Of a stretch of 35,725 bases of DNA, positions 1 through 7,861 are shown in pieces. Origin of the DNA: a virus. The notes below the pieces were generated by a model that saw nothing but the letters and a program-made list of their open reading frames with translations, was not told the DNA's origin and did not search any database. The DNA lies in IMG/VR virus record IMGVR_UViG_3300031669_000119, positions 1-35,725 of that record; one strand, given 5' to 3'. The position numbers and the translations under genes were made by a program. Every line of letters starts with the position of its first letter. Within the stretch, counting starts at the first letter, position 1.

Positions 1-843
1 GTTTTTTCTGAGGGCTGTGAACGCACAGTTGATGGTCCCCTGTGTGGTCTCCTTGTACACCTCTTCTGCGTCCAGGAAAGCAGCCTCCAATGTAGGATAG
101 AAGAGGTCCGCATCCGCTGATTTGAACCGCACCAGACGAGTCTCTTCGGCGTTTCGCTCCACTCCAATGTCCACTGTCGCACCTTCGATGCTCCCAAGGA
201 TGGTACTGAGTGAAACAGCTTTCAAGATGAACCGTGTGTGCGACTTTACTTTGATGTCGGCGGACCTTCGTAAGCAGCGTCCGTAGCTATAGAAATCCAG
301 ACCCACCACTTCCATCGAAGCTTTTCCATTCTCATCTGCTGGGCGTAGATCGAACTGCATTCGCATCTCTTCCTGCTTCAAACCCGGTTTGATGGCAACC
401 AGCGCAGCTGCCTGCGCAAGCGTGTCAGCAGGAATCCTTGCGACGATGGGCATCTCGTAGTCGGTAGGCTTCGTGTTTTCAATGATGTCTGCAGCGTCCT
501 GATCGGCTGGCAAATCATACTTGGCTTTCGATGTTGAAAAGTGAACCAGCTTAACGTTGTGGTCGTACTCGATAGTGACCGTTCCGCTTAGTCTGTACTT
601 GTTCACCTCAACCAGGTCGACGCCTATGCTACCTTCACGCAGCATCTTTGCCTCGATCGTTTTTTGTACGTAAGCTCCGCTGTTGACCACGTCGATCAAA
701 AGGCGCCCTTCCGCCACCTGTAGCCGTCCCTTGAAGCCACCAGCTTCTGAGGTCTTTTTACCACCCTCCCCGCTCAATCGCTGTAACGCTTGGAGCGCAT
801 TTACCGCCTTCTTTAGGTCTGTCGCAGCTACCTTGGCCTTCAT
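1..843 (-). CDS. DnaN-like sliding clamp (beta clamp), C-terminus cut by window edge
   Basis: The frame stays open from the ATG at 843-841 to the left edge, giving 281 codons without a stop, so the C-terminus is missing. The N-terminal pattern (an LKKAVNALQAL helix, then a short strand-turn-strand around LQVAEGRLLIDVV) and the second-domain opening (IPADTLAQAAALVAIK) look like domains 1 and 2 of bacterial beta clamps, which tether the polymerase to DNA. The start lies only 3 bases after the flap-exonuclease stop, so the two are probably translated together. A DnaX-type clamp loader is encoded in the same window, which fits a bacterial-type clamp. The match is by fold-like pattern only; a divergent clamp of another phage family is possible. 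Confidence 0.6.
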   Translation of the reverse strand, partial: MKAKVAATDLKKAVNALQALQRLSGEGGKKTSEAGGFKGRLQVAEGRLLIDVVNSGAYVQKTIEAKMLREGSIGVDLVEVNKYRLSGTVTIEYDHNVKLVHFSTSKAKYDLPADQDAADIIENTKPTDYEMPIVARIPADTLAQAAALVAIKPGLKQEEMRMQFDLRPADENGKASMEVVGLDFYSYGRCLRRSADIKVKSHTRFILKAVSLSTILGSIEGATVDIGVERNAEETRLVRFKSADADLFYPTLEAAFLDAEEVYKETTQGTINCAFTALRKN

Positions 844-846
844 TGA

Positions 847-1731
847 TCAAGGCTCCTCTCTGGTGATCTTGTCGACTAACTGAACACTAACTCCGTATAG
901 CTGCTGGTCTGAAAGAAACTTCATGAACCCAGTTGGGTCGCCCTTCTGCTGCTTCGTCCGTAGCTTTAGCGCGTCTCTCAGGCGGATCAGTTTGTAGTTC
1001 AAGTCGATCTGTTCCTTATATTTTACAACACGTGCCAGCTGTTTCTCTGTAAGAGCTCCCTTGGCCTTTGCGTTTTGGTACGCTGCACCAGGGTGAGTGC
1101 CGTGTTGCGCAAGCTCAGTTAGTAGTACTGTGCGCATCCTGGGAACACCTCGAGGAATGTTGTCCGAGTCCCCCAGTAAAGACTTCAAACAAGCTACGTT
1201 TTCAGGAGGAACACCTAGTAATTCTTTACATTTGTACGCGTTTACTACTCCGCTCTTACGTACTACCGCGCACACTGCGTCGCCACGAAGCAGCTGCCAT
1301 AAGTCTCTGTCTTCGCTTATTAGGAGCGCTTTACTACCCTTTTCCATGCGTTTGACGAAGCAAGCTATTGCGTCGTCCGCTTCCCCTTCTGGTGCTCGTA
1401 TCAGTGTACCCTCAATGAAATCAAGAAGTTTCTTGGCTTTTTGCGCTATCGTATCGAAGTCGGAGTCTGGTTTCCTATTCGCTTTGTACGCCGGAAACAT
1501 GCCTGCTCGTATCTCGCTTCCGCGTCCCTCCAACGCAACTACTAAGCGGTGCCCTGGGTGTTCCCTTTTCAACTTTGCTAGCATAAACACAATCAATTCA
1601 AGCACTTTGCTGCTGCTTCCGGAATGGTATGCACGTCTTATAAAGTTGGACCAGTCAATAATTAGGTACTTTTTAGGCTTCTGCACAATAGGCAACATAC
1701 CCGTATTCTTTGGGTTTTTGATGCGTATCAT
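847..1731 (-). CDS. 5'-3' exonuclease / flap endonuclease (Pol I N-domain, T5 FEN family)
   Basis: This 294-residue protein should remove RNA primers and 5' flaps during lagging-strand synthesis. Visible metal-ligand motifs are IIDWSNF (D26), FPAYKANR (around 79-86), GEADDA (E117, D119, D120), SEDRDLWQLL (D141, D143) and LGDSDNIPRGVP (D188, D190). The family's usual aspartate in the VFDG-type motif appears as glutamate (ALEGRG, E68), which is odd. The ATG lies one base after the stop of the small ORF upstream (TAG-C-ATG), so translational coupling is likely; an internal ATG at codon 12 is an alternative start with no better ribosome site. The sliding clamp follows 3 bases downstream. Confidence 0.9.
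   Translation of the reverse strand: MIRIKNPKNTGMLPIVQKPKKYLIIDWSNFIRRAYHSGSSSKVLELIVFMLAKLKREHPGHRLVVALEGRGSEIRAGMFPAYKANRKPDSDFDTIAQKAKKLLDFIEGTLIRAPEGEADDAIACFVKRMEKGSKALLISEDRDLWQLLRGDAVCAVVRKSGVVNAYKCKELLGVPPENVACLKSLLGDSDNIPRGVPRMRTVLLTELAQHGTHPGAAYQNAKAKGALTEKQLARVVKYKEQIDLNYKLIRLRDALKLRTKQQKGDPTGFMKFLSDQQLYGVSVQLVDKITREEP
1019..1028 (-). promoter_or_regulatory. Perfect TTGTAAAATA motif inside the exonuclease gene
   Basis: Read on the minus strand the 10-mer is TTGTAAAATA, followed by TAAGG. It is identical to the copies at 12119-12128 and 22402-22411. It lies about 175 bases upstream of the sliding-clamp start, so it could provide extra clamp transcription from inside the exonuclease gene. 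Because it is in coding sequence it could also be chance. Confidence 0.35.
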
Positions 1732-1732
1732 G

Positions 1733-2017
1733 CTATTTTAGCGCTTTTCTACTTGACAACGACATGTTTGACACACACAATTGTAGTAGTGCACAGATTG
1801 CACCAGAAAGGAGACTGACGTCATGAATAACCGTAACAGTCATCTCCGTGCGAGTTCTACTCAGTTTAGGACCCTTCAGCGCTACCCGCGTCATCCGGGT
1901 GTTTGGCGTTCCCTCGGGGTGCGCCTTGGGAAGGCTACACGTGTTGTAGTCGGTTCCACTAGCGTGCAGATCGTACGCCCAAGAGGTCCCAACCGCTAGC
2001 TTTCGTTGTTTGTCCAT
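1733..2017 (-). CDS. Small basic protein of unknown function between helicase and exonuclease
   Basis: A 94-residue ORF fills the only gap between the helicase and exonuclease genes. It begins inside the last 22 bases of the helicase gene, and its TAG stop is one base from the exonuclease ATG. That close packing at both ends is the main reason to believe it is a gene. The protein is rich in Thr, Arg and Lys, with a hydrophobic stretch near residues 66-84 (VSLLSGAICALLQL). The ribosome-binding site is weak, so it may rely on re-initiation after the helicase stop. I recognise no family. A non-coding spacer is the alternative. Confidence 0.5.
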   Translation of the reverse strand: MDKQRKLAVGTSWAYDLHASGTDYNTCSLPKAHPEGTPNTRMTRVALKGPKLSRTRTEMTVTVIHDVSLLSGAICALLQLCVSNMSLSSRKALK

Positions 2018-3387
2018 ACGCCGCTGCTTGCGCTTATCCTGCCGCCGCTTCCATTTCCACTTCCACTTGTTGTCCCCTGATTTCCTACAGATCCTGGGGC
2101 TGCAGTGGTTATGTTCATGACGTCCAACATGAACCGCGCTGGGATACGTGCAACCCTTGTATGCCGCGCTTTGGCCAGCCTGAGCTCTACGTTGCCTGTT
2201 TGCTCTTCTTCCTCACCGTAGCGCCACCAAAGCCAGTAGTCCGTGTTCTCCTCCACACTTTTTCCGTACTTTACCCGCTCGTCATCTGAAAGCTGTGACA
2301 GCAGTATAATGACAACGTTGAGCTTCTTCGCCATCATGGACAAGTATCTAGAGTACTCCATCTGCATCTGCCAGGTGTCTTTCCCCTGGGCGTGCATCAG
2401 TGTGATGTAGTCGATAATGATGACATCGTACATAAGAGGCGCGAGTAGGACATCAATCTTCTGTGGGGTGAAAAACGCGTCCTTGACGGGCCATAGGGTG
2501 TAGCAGCAGCTGTTGACGCTTCCATGCTCCTGCCACTTCTTGAACGCAACACCTGCAGTTTTGCGCTCGTCCTTCGTCATGTACTTCGTCACGCGGACCT
2601 TGTCGTGCGGCACTGTGCTGATGTTGGACACCACGCGTCGCAGGAACTCCCGCTTGCTCATCTCGATGGAGACGTAGCAGACGTTGTGGTTTGACTTGAG
2701 ATACTGGTTGATGCTCATCACCATTCCCAGTGTGCTCTTGCCTCCCCCACGTGGTGCTGAGATGGTTACCAGGTTGCCTCGTTCGAAGCCGTGTAGATGA
2801 GCGTCCAAACCCTCCAGTCCGCTCGAAACAAACTGATTAGGCGTGTACTCCATCAGGTCTAAGAATTCCTGCTTCGCCTCCTCGTCTGAACGCCTGCTAC
2901 CAAAGTGAGCCAGCGTCTGCTTACCGCTGACACCCTGTAGGTCGCTTAGTCCCCTCTCCCACGCGTGCCTAACCGATTCGATCTCCTCCTCACCAACATT
3001 TCCCTCAGCAATGCTGTTGACCACCTGCTGGATGCTGTGGACAGTGCGCACTTGCTGGTAACGTTTAACCTGCTCGATGATTTGAACAACACGCTCTTTG
3101 CCGAACTTTCCTGCCGCTGCCCTCTCTTCCGGCGTAGCCTTGATGAACGTTACCGCTCCTTTTGAGCTAGAAATAGCAACGTCCTCTGCGAAATCTAACG
3201 CCGTGCCAAAGCTCTTACCAGCCTGCAAGAGCACGTTCATCCGCTTGCGTGCGAGGATACCGTACTTCCAGCCAAACGTATCCTCGTCCGTTTCCGCCAG
3301 AATCATGGCACGAATGCGAGGGCTCCGCGTCTCCAGTGCGCAGACGATTAGCTTCTGCTCGAGCTCCGCTGAGTAGAGATGCGCCAT
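1996..3387 (-). CDS. DnaB-like replicative DNA helicase
   Basis: The 463-residue protein has the two-part DnaB plan. A helical N-terminal domain (about 1-150) is followed by a RecA-type motor. Walker A is APRGGGKST (211-219), Walker B is DVIIIDY (321-327), and the SQLS strand at 364-367 carries the usual glutamine after Walker B. It should be the hexameric helicase that unwinds the fork and works with the primase at 17749-18687. The C-terminus is a Gly/Ser/Asn-rich tail (about 433-463), probably disordered. The ATG comes one base after the upstream stop (TAA-T-ATG), with an AGGA ribosome site inside the preceding gene. Confidence 0.9.
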   Translation of the reverse strand: MAHLYSAELEQKLIVCALETRSPRIRAMILAETDEDTFGWKYGILARKRMNVLLQAGKSFGTALDFAEDVAISSSKGAVTFIKATPEERAAAGKFGKERVVQIIEQVKRYQQVRTVHSIQQVVNSIAEGNVGEEEIESVRHAWERGLSDLQGVSGKQTLAHFGSRRSDEEAKQEFLDLMEYTPNQFVSSGLEGLDAHLHGFERGNLVTISAPRGGGKSTLGMVMSINQYLKSNHNVCYVSIEMSKREFLRRVVSNISTVPHDKVRVTKYMTKDERKTAGVAFKKWQEHGSVNSCCYTLWPVKDAFFTPQKIDVLLAPLMYDVIIIDYITLMHAQGKDTWQMQMEYSRYLSMMAKKLNVVIILLSQLSDDERVKYGKSVEENTDYWLWWRYGEEEEQTGNVELRLAKARHTRVARIPARFMLDVMNITTAAPGSVGNQGTTSGSGNGSGGRISASSGVWTNNES

Positions 3388-3388
3388 A

Positions 3389-3958
3389 TTAGTCGTTCCT
3401 CAGGTCTTCCGGCTTCACGTCTTTTACGCGCAGAGCAATGTCTGGGTAGGAGCCCATCTTCTGTACCGCCCACTTTGCAGGGTCTTTTGTGCCACCCACC
3501 ACAACCAACTTGATGGTGTGGTAAAAACGGTTGGTGAGATCACGTACCTGCTGAACGCGCTCAGGGGTGGCCTTCTCCAGAATGTTGTGAATAACTGCGC
3601 ACCCAGGGTAGCTCTCCAACCGAGGTACAGGCAACGCAGCGTCGAGGACCGCCACGTCCCTTCCTTTGATCTTCATGTACTCTGTGAGCATATAATAAGC
3701 CAGGTGCAGCCCTCCTGTGTCTGTGGGGGTCGAGCCTATAACCACGAGTGGAGCCTTTCGTGGGGGCCTTTCAGTAAGCCTACGCACCCATTGGCGCTGT
3801 GCTGCCACCGACAGCGCCTTCTCTCGGAACTTTGTGGCCATGAAGAAGATGTTCGCCTTCTTGGGGTTCCAGAAATGAACTGGCACGAGAGCTCTACACA
3901 AAGCTCTTTCTTGCGGAGTGCTTGCCAGGAAGATGTCGGGATTACTTCTTTTTGCCAT
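3389..3958 (-). CDS. Putative helicase-loader-like protein with degenerate P-loop
   Basis: I chose the ATG at 3958 (protein starts MAKRSNPD, 189 residues), preceded by GGAAAAAG; an in-frame start at 4003 would add 15 residues deep inside the upstream helicase gene. The middle of the protein resembles an ATPase core: strand PLVVIGSTPTDTGG (70-83) sits where a P-loop would be but lacks the GKS/T signature, followed by an LHLAYYML helix and strands DVAVLD and IKLVVVGG. Its place directly before the DnaB-like helicase suggests a DnaC-type loader or adaptor that has lost ATP binding. That role is inference from position and fold pattern, and an unrelated function is possible. Confidence 0.5.
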   Translation of the reverse strand: MAKRSNPDIFLASTPQERALCRALVPVHFWNPKKANIFFMATKFREKALSVAAQRQWVRRLTERPPRKAPLVVIGSTPTDTGGLHLAYYMLTEYMKIKGRDVAVLDAALPVPRLESYPGCAVIHNILEKATPERVQQVRDLTNRFYHTIKLVVVGGTKDPAKWAVQKMGSYPDIALRVKDVKPEDLRND

Positions 3959-5468
3959 GCTTTTTCCAGAGACTGAGCCCAGTGAGGTTTGCCATCCCTG
4001 CATCTATTACTTTTACAGTCCAGCCCTCCGCACGGCACAATCTCATGCGATTTTTGTAGGCCCCTTCAAGTTGGCCACCACCCTCATCAACGTAATCCCG
4101 GATGATGGGGTTCTCTTTCCCAGCAAGCCAACGACGTGCTCTACCGTAGGCTTGCTTGGTATTTTTGAGGGAACTCACGGGTGTGACAAAGTGCAAGCAG
4201 TCGATGACAGGCAGGTTCACCAGCTGGTTCAACACCTTCCCGGCAAACAGTATCTGCACCTTGCCCTCGCGTACCTCCCTGTAGATCATCTTCCGCATAG
4301 CCTTGGGCGTCTTCCCGTCTACGTAGCGCACGTCGTAGCCATCCTGAGAGAGCATCTTGTAGAGCTTCTTTACAACAGCAGTTCGTACAGGGGAAATACA
4401 GGCGATAGTGCGCTTGTTGTCGACGTCTTTGCGTAGGTACTTCTGGATGAGCTCGTAGCGGTCCTCGTCCGCAACGATGTGTTTGAGTACCTCTTTCCAC
4501 TGGTAGTGCTTGGGGAAATTTCGCTCGTACTGCCAGGTCGGGCACGTCGTCCCCGTCTCGATGAAGTACACCGTGGGAGGCATCTGCTTTGCCGTCCCTC
4601 TAGCTACCACAGGCCCAACGATGTCGAACAGTAGGTGGTGGCGCCTGTCTGGGCGTTCTGTCGTAGCAGTTAACCCTAGCAGCGCGAACGCGTTTATCGC
4701 TTGCACCACCTTGCAGAACTGCTCGGCAGCAAAGTCATGTACCTCGTCAATCAGAAGCAGCCCAAAGTCGCTTCTATGTTCAAAAAGCCACCGCTTGCCC
4801 TTGGTTTTGAGGAAAGACTGCACCGTGCCCACGGTGATAGGATAGATGGCTTTCTTGTTGGCCTTGTACGGCCCAATCAGCTTTCTACCCGTCTGCTCCT
4901 CAAGCATCTCGATGTTGGTGTGCGTGTACACCTCATCAATCCACTGGTCGATACCATCTGTCTGGGAGAACAGTATCAGTGTGTTCATACCCAGTGCGCA
5001 GATGGCAGCTACCCCAACCACTGTTTTCCCACTACCTGTATCACCCTCAACAATCCCGTAGCCCTTCTTCATGTAAGCGTCGAGGCACCGCTCCTGGTCT
5101 GGCCATCGGTGGTCTTCTTTGGTACTCTCGTTCAGCTGGAGTCTAACGCCTAAGGGGACAATCGGGCGCAGGTCCCGGTAGCCATGCTGAAGGAAGGGGG
5201 CGATCTTCTCCAGGTTCCCTCTTGGAAAAGCGATGTAGTTACCGTTTGCACTAAACAATTCTCGGTAGCTACGGAACGACTTCTCGACTTTCTTCTTGCT
5301 CTTGATAGGTTGGTCAAAGTCGTCACGCTCTACCTCACCAAACTCATTTTCTTTGAGCTTGTGCTCCGTTTCATTCCAAGCGTAGTAGAACGCTCGAAGG
5401 TCTTGCTGGCGTACAAGGCCCGCAGGCACAATGAGCTTGTTGGAGAGGGTAATGTTACGACAGGACAT
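3942..5468 (-). CDS. SF2 DNA helicase (UvsW / XPB-like)
   Basis: A 508-residue superfamily 2 helicase. Walker A is EGDTGSGKT (141-149), the DEVH box is at 241-244, motif III is LTATT (266-270), and motif VI is QAYGRARR in the C-terminal half. The upstream QERCLDA segment is the Q/helix region that precedes Walker A in this group. T4 UvsW, the best-studied relative, remodels stalled forks and branched recombination intermediates; the same role fits the recombination genes here. The start ATG at 5468 is separated from the upstream stop by about 10 bases. Its last 17 bases overlap the start of the following gene. Confidence 0.88.
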   Translation of the reverse strand: MSCRNITLSNKLIVPAGLVRQQDLRAFYYAWNETEHKLKENEFGEVERDDFDQPIKSKKKVEKSFRSYRELFSANGNYIAFPRGNLEKIAPFLQHGYRDLRPIVPLGVRLQLNESTKEDHRWPDQERCLDAYMKKGYGIVEGDTGSGKTVVGVAAICALGMNTLILFSQTDGIDQWIDEVYTHTNIEMLEEQTGRKLIGPYKANKKAIYPITVGTVQSFLKTKGKRWLFEHRSDFGLLLIDEVHDFAAEQFCKVVQAINAFALLGLTATTERPDRRHHLLFDIVGPVVARGTAKQMPPTVYFIETGTTCPTWQYERNFPKHYQWKEVLKHIVADEDRYELIQKYLRKDVDNKRTIACISPVRTAVVKKLYKMLSQDGYDVRYVDGKTPKAMRKMIYREVREGKVQILFAGKVLNQLVNLPVIDCLHFVTPVSSLKNTKQAYGRARRWLAGKENPIIRDYVDEGGGQLEGAYKNRMRLCRAEGWTVKVIDAGMANLTGLSLWKKHGKKK

Positions 5469-5477
5469 AGTAGCTGG

Positions 5478-6044
5478 TCAGCGGATGCCTTCAATGGCGG
5501 CGTAGCGGTCCAGTATGTAGGGGAGTACACTGGGGTCAACAGGCCCTTGTTGTGGATCACGGACCATCTCGTAGCCCTGCTTTCTGTGTGACCACAAGTA
5601 CAGCGCCCGGATGACAAACTTGTCCTGCACCGGGTCCAGGTCACAGTTCAGGCGTACTACACATAGCTGTTGTACCGTTACCACTATTGCATCCCAATTG
5701 AGCACCTTGTCGCGTCGGGTGATACCACTACGACTGTAGATGACGTGCAGGTTGTTTTTGGCGTACGCAGGCAGTGCGCGGTAGATGTCGTCTGGTTTAG
5801 CCTCTGTCCCAAAGATAGGTGCTACTAGCAGGGCGACGGGGATGATGTAACGACGTTCATACCCAACTAGCAGGTCTGTCTGCCTGGTGGGCATGTCCAC
5901 CTTGTAGATCTTCGCCTCTGGAGGGAGGTCTAGAATGGGTATCCCTTTGGGAGGTGCGTAGTTACCATCTCCCAATACGTTCACTTCGCGCCCAACACTC
6001 TGTACACCCTCTAGTACTCTTCGTGCTTCGTCTTCCTGTGTCAT
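5478..6044 (-). CDS. Conserved-looking phage protein of unknown function
   Basis: This 188-residue ORF has a good AAGGAA ribosome site before its ATG and sits in the replication operon between the SF2 helicase and other unknown genes. The sequence is soluble and mixed: a proline-rich strand region (30-60), a hydrophobic core IIPVALLVAPIFG (about 66-78), and a helical C-terminal third ending in YILDRYAAIEG. I see no catalytic motif, metal site, signal peptide or membrane segment, and I do not recognise a family. Confidence 0.75.
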   Translation of the reverse strand: MTQEDEARRVLEGVQSVGREVNVLGDGNYAPPKGIPILDLPPEAKIYKVDMPTRQTDLLVGYERRYIIPVALLVAPIFGTEAKPDDIYRALPAYAKNNLHVIYSRSGITRRDKVLNWDAIVVTVQQLCVVRLNCDLDPVQDKFVIRALYLWSHRKQGYEMVRDPQQGPVDPSVLPYILDRYAAIEGIR

Positions 6045-6055
6045 GTGTTCCTTCT

Positions 6056-6448
6056 TTACTCCTGGACGGGACGAATCCGTACCTCTAATGCTTTGTTCAC
6101 TATGTTGCCGTCGTCATCGGTCATGTCCATATCTTCGTATCCGAAGGAGGTGTAGAGGTCTGTTTGTGCCGCTCCAACCACTGATATATCCCCGTAGAAA
6201 GCTGTAGACGGTTTCCCCTTCTCGAACTCCTTCTTCACCATCTCCCCGTTTTCTTGTACCCCTACCGCTTTGATGCGCCAGCCCCCAAACCCTGATTGGT
6301 CGATGTCCCAGGCTACTACGAGTAGCTGGCCTGGGTAGCCCTCCAACACGAACGCCTGCTTCTTCGTGGGATCGAACGCAACAGAGCGCGCCTCTTCTCC
6401 TCCGAAGTTGATGACTAACGGTGTCTTCTCTTGGTTATTCTTCGCCAT
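6056..6448 (-). CDS. Small acidic beta-rich protein of unknown function
   Basis: A 130-residue acidic ORF overlapping the end of the upstream gene by 14 bases, so probably translated by coupling; the ribosome site is weak. The sequence reads as a chain of short beta strands (TPLVINFGG, KQAFVLEGY, QLLVVAWDI, GWRIKAVGV) followed by an acidic turn (EDMDMTDDDGN) and a last strand LEVRIRPV. No catalytic signature or known family is visible. It could be a small binding or adaptor protein for the replication genes around it. Confidence 0.7.
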   Translation of the reverse strand: MAKNNQEKTPLVINFGGEEARSVAFDPTKKQAFVLEGYPGQLLVVAWDIDQSGFGGWRIKAVGVQENGEMVKKEFEKGKPSTAFYGDISVVGAAQTDLYTSFGYEDMDMTDDDGNIVNKALEVRIRPVQE

Positions 6449-6944
6449 TGGTTTTTTCGGCGTCCGTTTGTGCAGCTAAACGTTTCCGCGATTCGCGTTC
6501 TTTCGCCGCTTGTTGCTTTATCTCTTCAGCAAACGTGTCCTGCACATGAACGTCCCAGGCTTCGGAGTCAACCCAAGCTAGCATGCGGCTGTCATGCAAA
6601 AGTCCTTCGTGTTTGAAGATGTGTGGGGTGAACGATTGGCCCGACCTGGATTGTCTAATCACCAGTATGGGAGTAATTCTTGTAGGGGTAAACGGTCCCT
6701 GTGGTGCGTCCACCAGCCCTGATTCAAGGTAGTACCCAAGAAACTTGTTGAGGTCTACACCGAACTGCGTAAGAAAGTTCTCGCTTGTAGCTCGAGCGTC
6801 ACCAAAGAACTTCCGTACAGCTTCTTGAATTTCTTTGTCGTTGCCCAGCCTGTTGAACTCTATCCAGCGTGGGAGAAGGTTGCTCATAGGATCGACTTCT
6901 TGCTCATCTGCAAGCATGAGTTCTTTTTGATCGTTATCCGTCAT
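6435..6944 (-). CDS. Protein of unknown function, 169 residues
   Basis: I chose the ATG at 6944 (MTDNDQKEL) because GAGGAGGAAG lies just upstream; an in-frame start at 6977 would lie inside the neighbouring gene. The N-terminal half is helical and acidic (residues 1-70), the middle is a strand-rich segment around TRITPILVIRQ, and the C-terminal 35 residues are a charged Lys/Arg/Glu helix that looks like a coiled coil or flexible tail. The first 11 bases overlap the upstream gene and the last 14 overlap the downstream one. No family is recognised. Confidence 0.7.
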   Translation of the reverse strand: MTDNDQKELMLADEQEVDPMSNLLPRWIEFNRLGNDKEIQEAVRKFFGDARATSENFLTQFGVDLNKFLGYYLESGLVDAPQGPFTPTRITPILVIRQSRSGQSFTPHIFKHEGLLHDSRMLAWVDSEAWDVHVQDTFAEEIKQQAAKERESRKRLAAQTDAEKTNGEE

Positions 6945-7848
6945 AATCTTCCTCCTCGTCCTCCTCGTCGTCGGCACCGTCGTCCTCTACGAAGAACGCG
7001 TTTTTTACCGCTTCCACATCCTCACCACGCGCTTCCGCTTCTTTTATAAGGTTCTGCAACTCTTCTGTCGTTACCATATCCGGGTAGGGGTACCCGTCCA
7101 ACTCTTCCCTGGACATTTCTCGTGTCAACCGAGCGTCCACTTCGTCTGGGTGAAGTGGGGTGACTTTGCTGCCTGTCTTCAAGGAAAGCGCTGTCCCACC
7201 TTCAAGTATTTCGGAATTGAGCTCCGTGAACTCCAGGTCTTCTGGATCTTCTTCGGCGGCTGTCATAACTATTACAATAATATCGAGTATCTGAACGTCG
7301 TGCGGTGGTTCCTTCTTGTCGAGGTCTATTGAGATGAGTAGCGTAACTGAGTAACGTCCTACAGGCCAGTTGTTGAGGTTGAGCGCTTCTAGTATCCCAC
7401 CTTCTACGAAGTCGGGGCAAGTAATCGTAGGTGTCAGTGATGGCATACCCAGTACGGTCCATTTTGGGTCTTCTTCAAGCTCTTGGTCGTCACGACGATC
7501 AATGGCAACGCTTACAGTGAAGTAACGGTCGTACAGAGAGTACAGCGTACGGTGCGTTTGTTGTACCAAACTGAAAATGGACAGCCCTTTTTGTGCTACC
7601 TCATCGTTGGTTACATTGGCGATGTCTACCGTGCTCAGCACCGCACCAACACGTTTGGTTTCTTTCCTCCCTGTAAGCTCGCCCGTTTCTGGGTCACGTT
7701 CTTCAAAGGTGATGATGTCATCCTCTTGCAGGTTGAACACACCGTCATTGAGCTTGACGTCAAATGTTTTCGTGCCTTCCAAATACTGTTTGAATTCCTC
7801 AGGACTGCAAGAGTGTCTGAGATGTTGTGGCGGTTCTGTAGAAAGCAT
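6934..7848 (-). CDS. DUF3850 (ASCH-fold)-like domain protein with long acidic C-terminus
   Basis: Residues about 8-75 match the DUF3850 pattern: a short strand, CSPEEFKQYLEG, then TKTFDVKLND, then a strand with DDIITFEERDPETGELTG and a closing strand. DUF3850 belongs to the ASCH/PUA-like group of presumed RNA- or nucleotide-binding domains common in phages. The remaining 230 residues are unlike the usual short family members (about 80-100 residues) and end in an acidic tail with runs of D and E. AGGAGG lies upstream of the ATG at 7848. It follows the ribonucleotide reductase gene by 13 bases, so it is co-transcribed with it. The function of the C-terminal part is unknown. Confidence 0.65.
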   Translation of the reverse strand: MLSTEPPQHLRHSCSPEEFKQYLEGTKTFDVKLNDGVFNLQEDDIITFEERDPETGELTGRKETKRVGAVLSTVDIANVTNDEVAQKGLSIFSLVQQTHRTLYSLYDRYFTVSVAIDRRDDQELEEDPKWTVLGMPSLTPTITCPDFVEGGILEALNLNNWPVGRYSVTLLISIDLDKKEPPHDVQILDIIVIVMTAAEEDPEDLEFTELNSEILEGGTALSLKTGSKVTPLHPDEVDARLTREMSREELDGYPYPDMVTTEELQNLIKEAEARGEDVEAVKNAFFVEDDGADDEEDEEEDYDG

Positions 7849-7861
7849 ATTGCTGATCCTC

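Noticed and set aside
1097-1741. 214-residue plus-strand ORF opposite the exonuclease
   Set aside because: It is a shadow of the exonuclease gene, with composition typical of an antisense frame.
4000-4020. TGTAAAAGTA on the minus strand as another promoter copy
   Set aside because: It lies inside the SF2 helicase gene and lacks the first conserved T pair; it is not at a gene boundary.
3518-5153. Several 100-170-residue plus-strand ORFs opposite the helicases
   Set aside because: They mirror the coding strand of well-supported helicase genes and show no family pattern.
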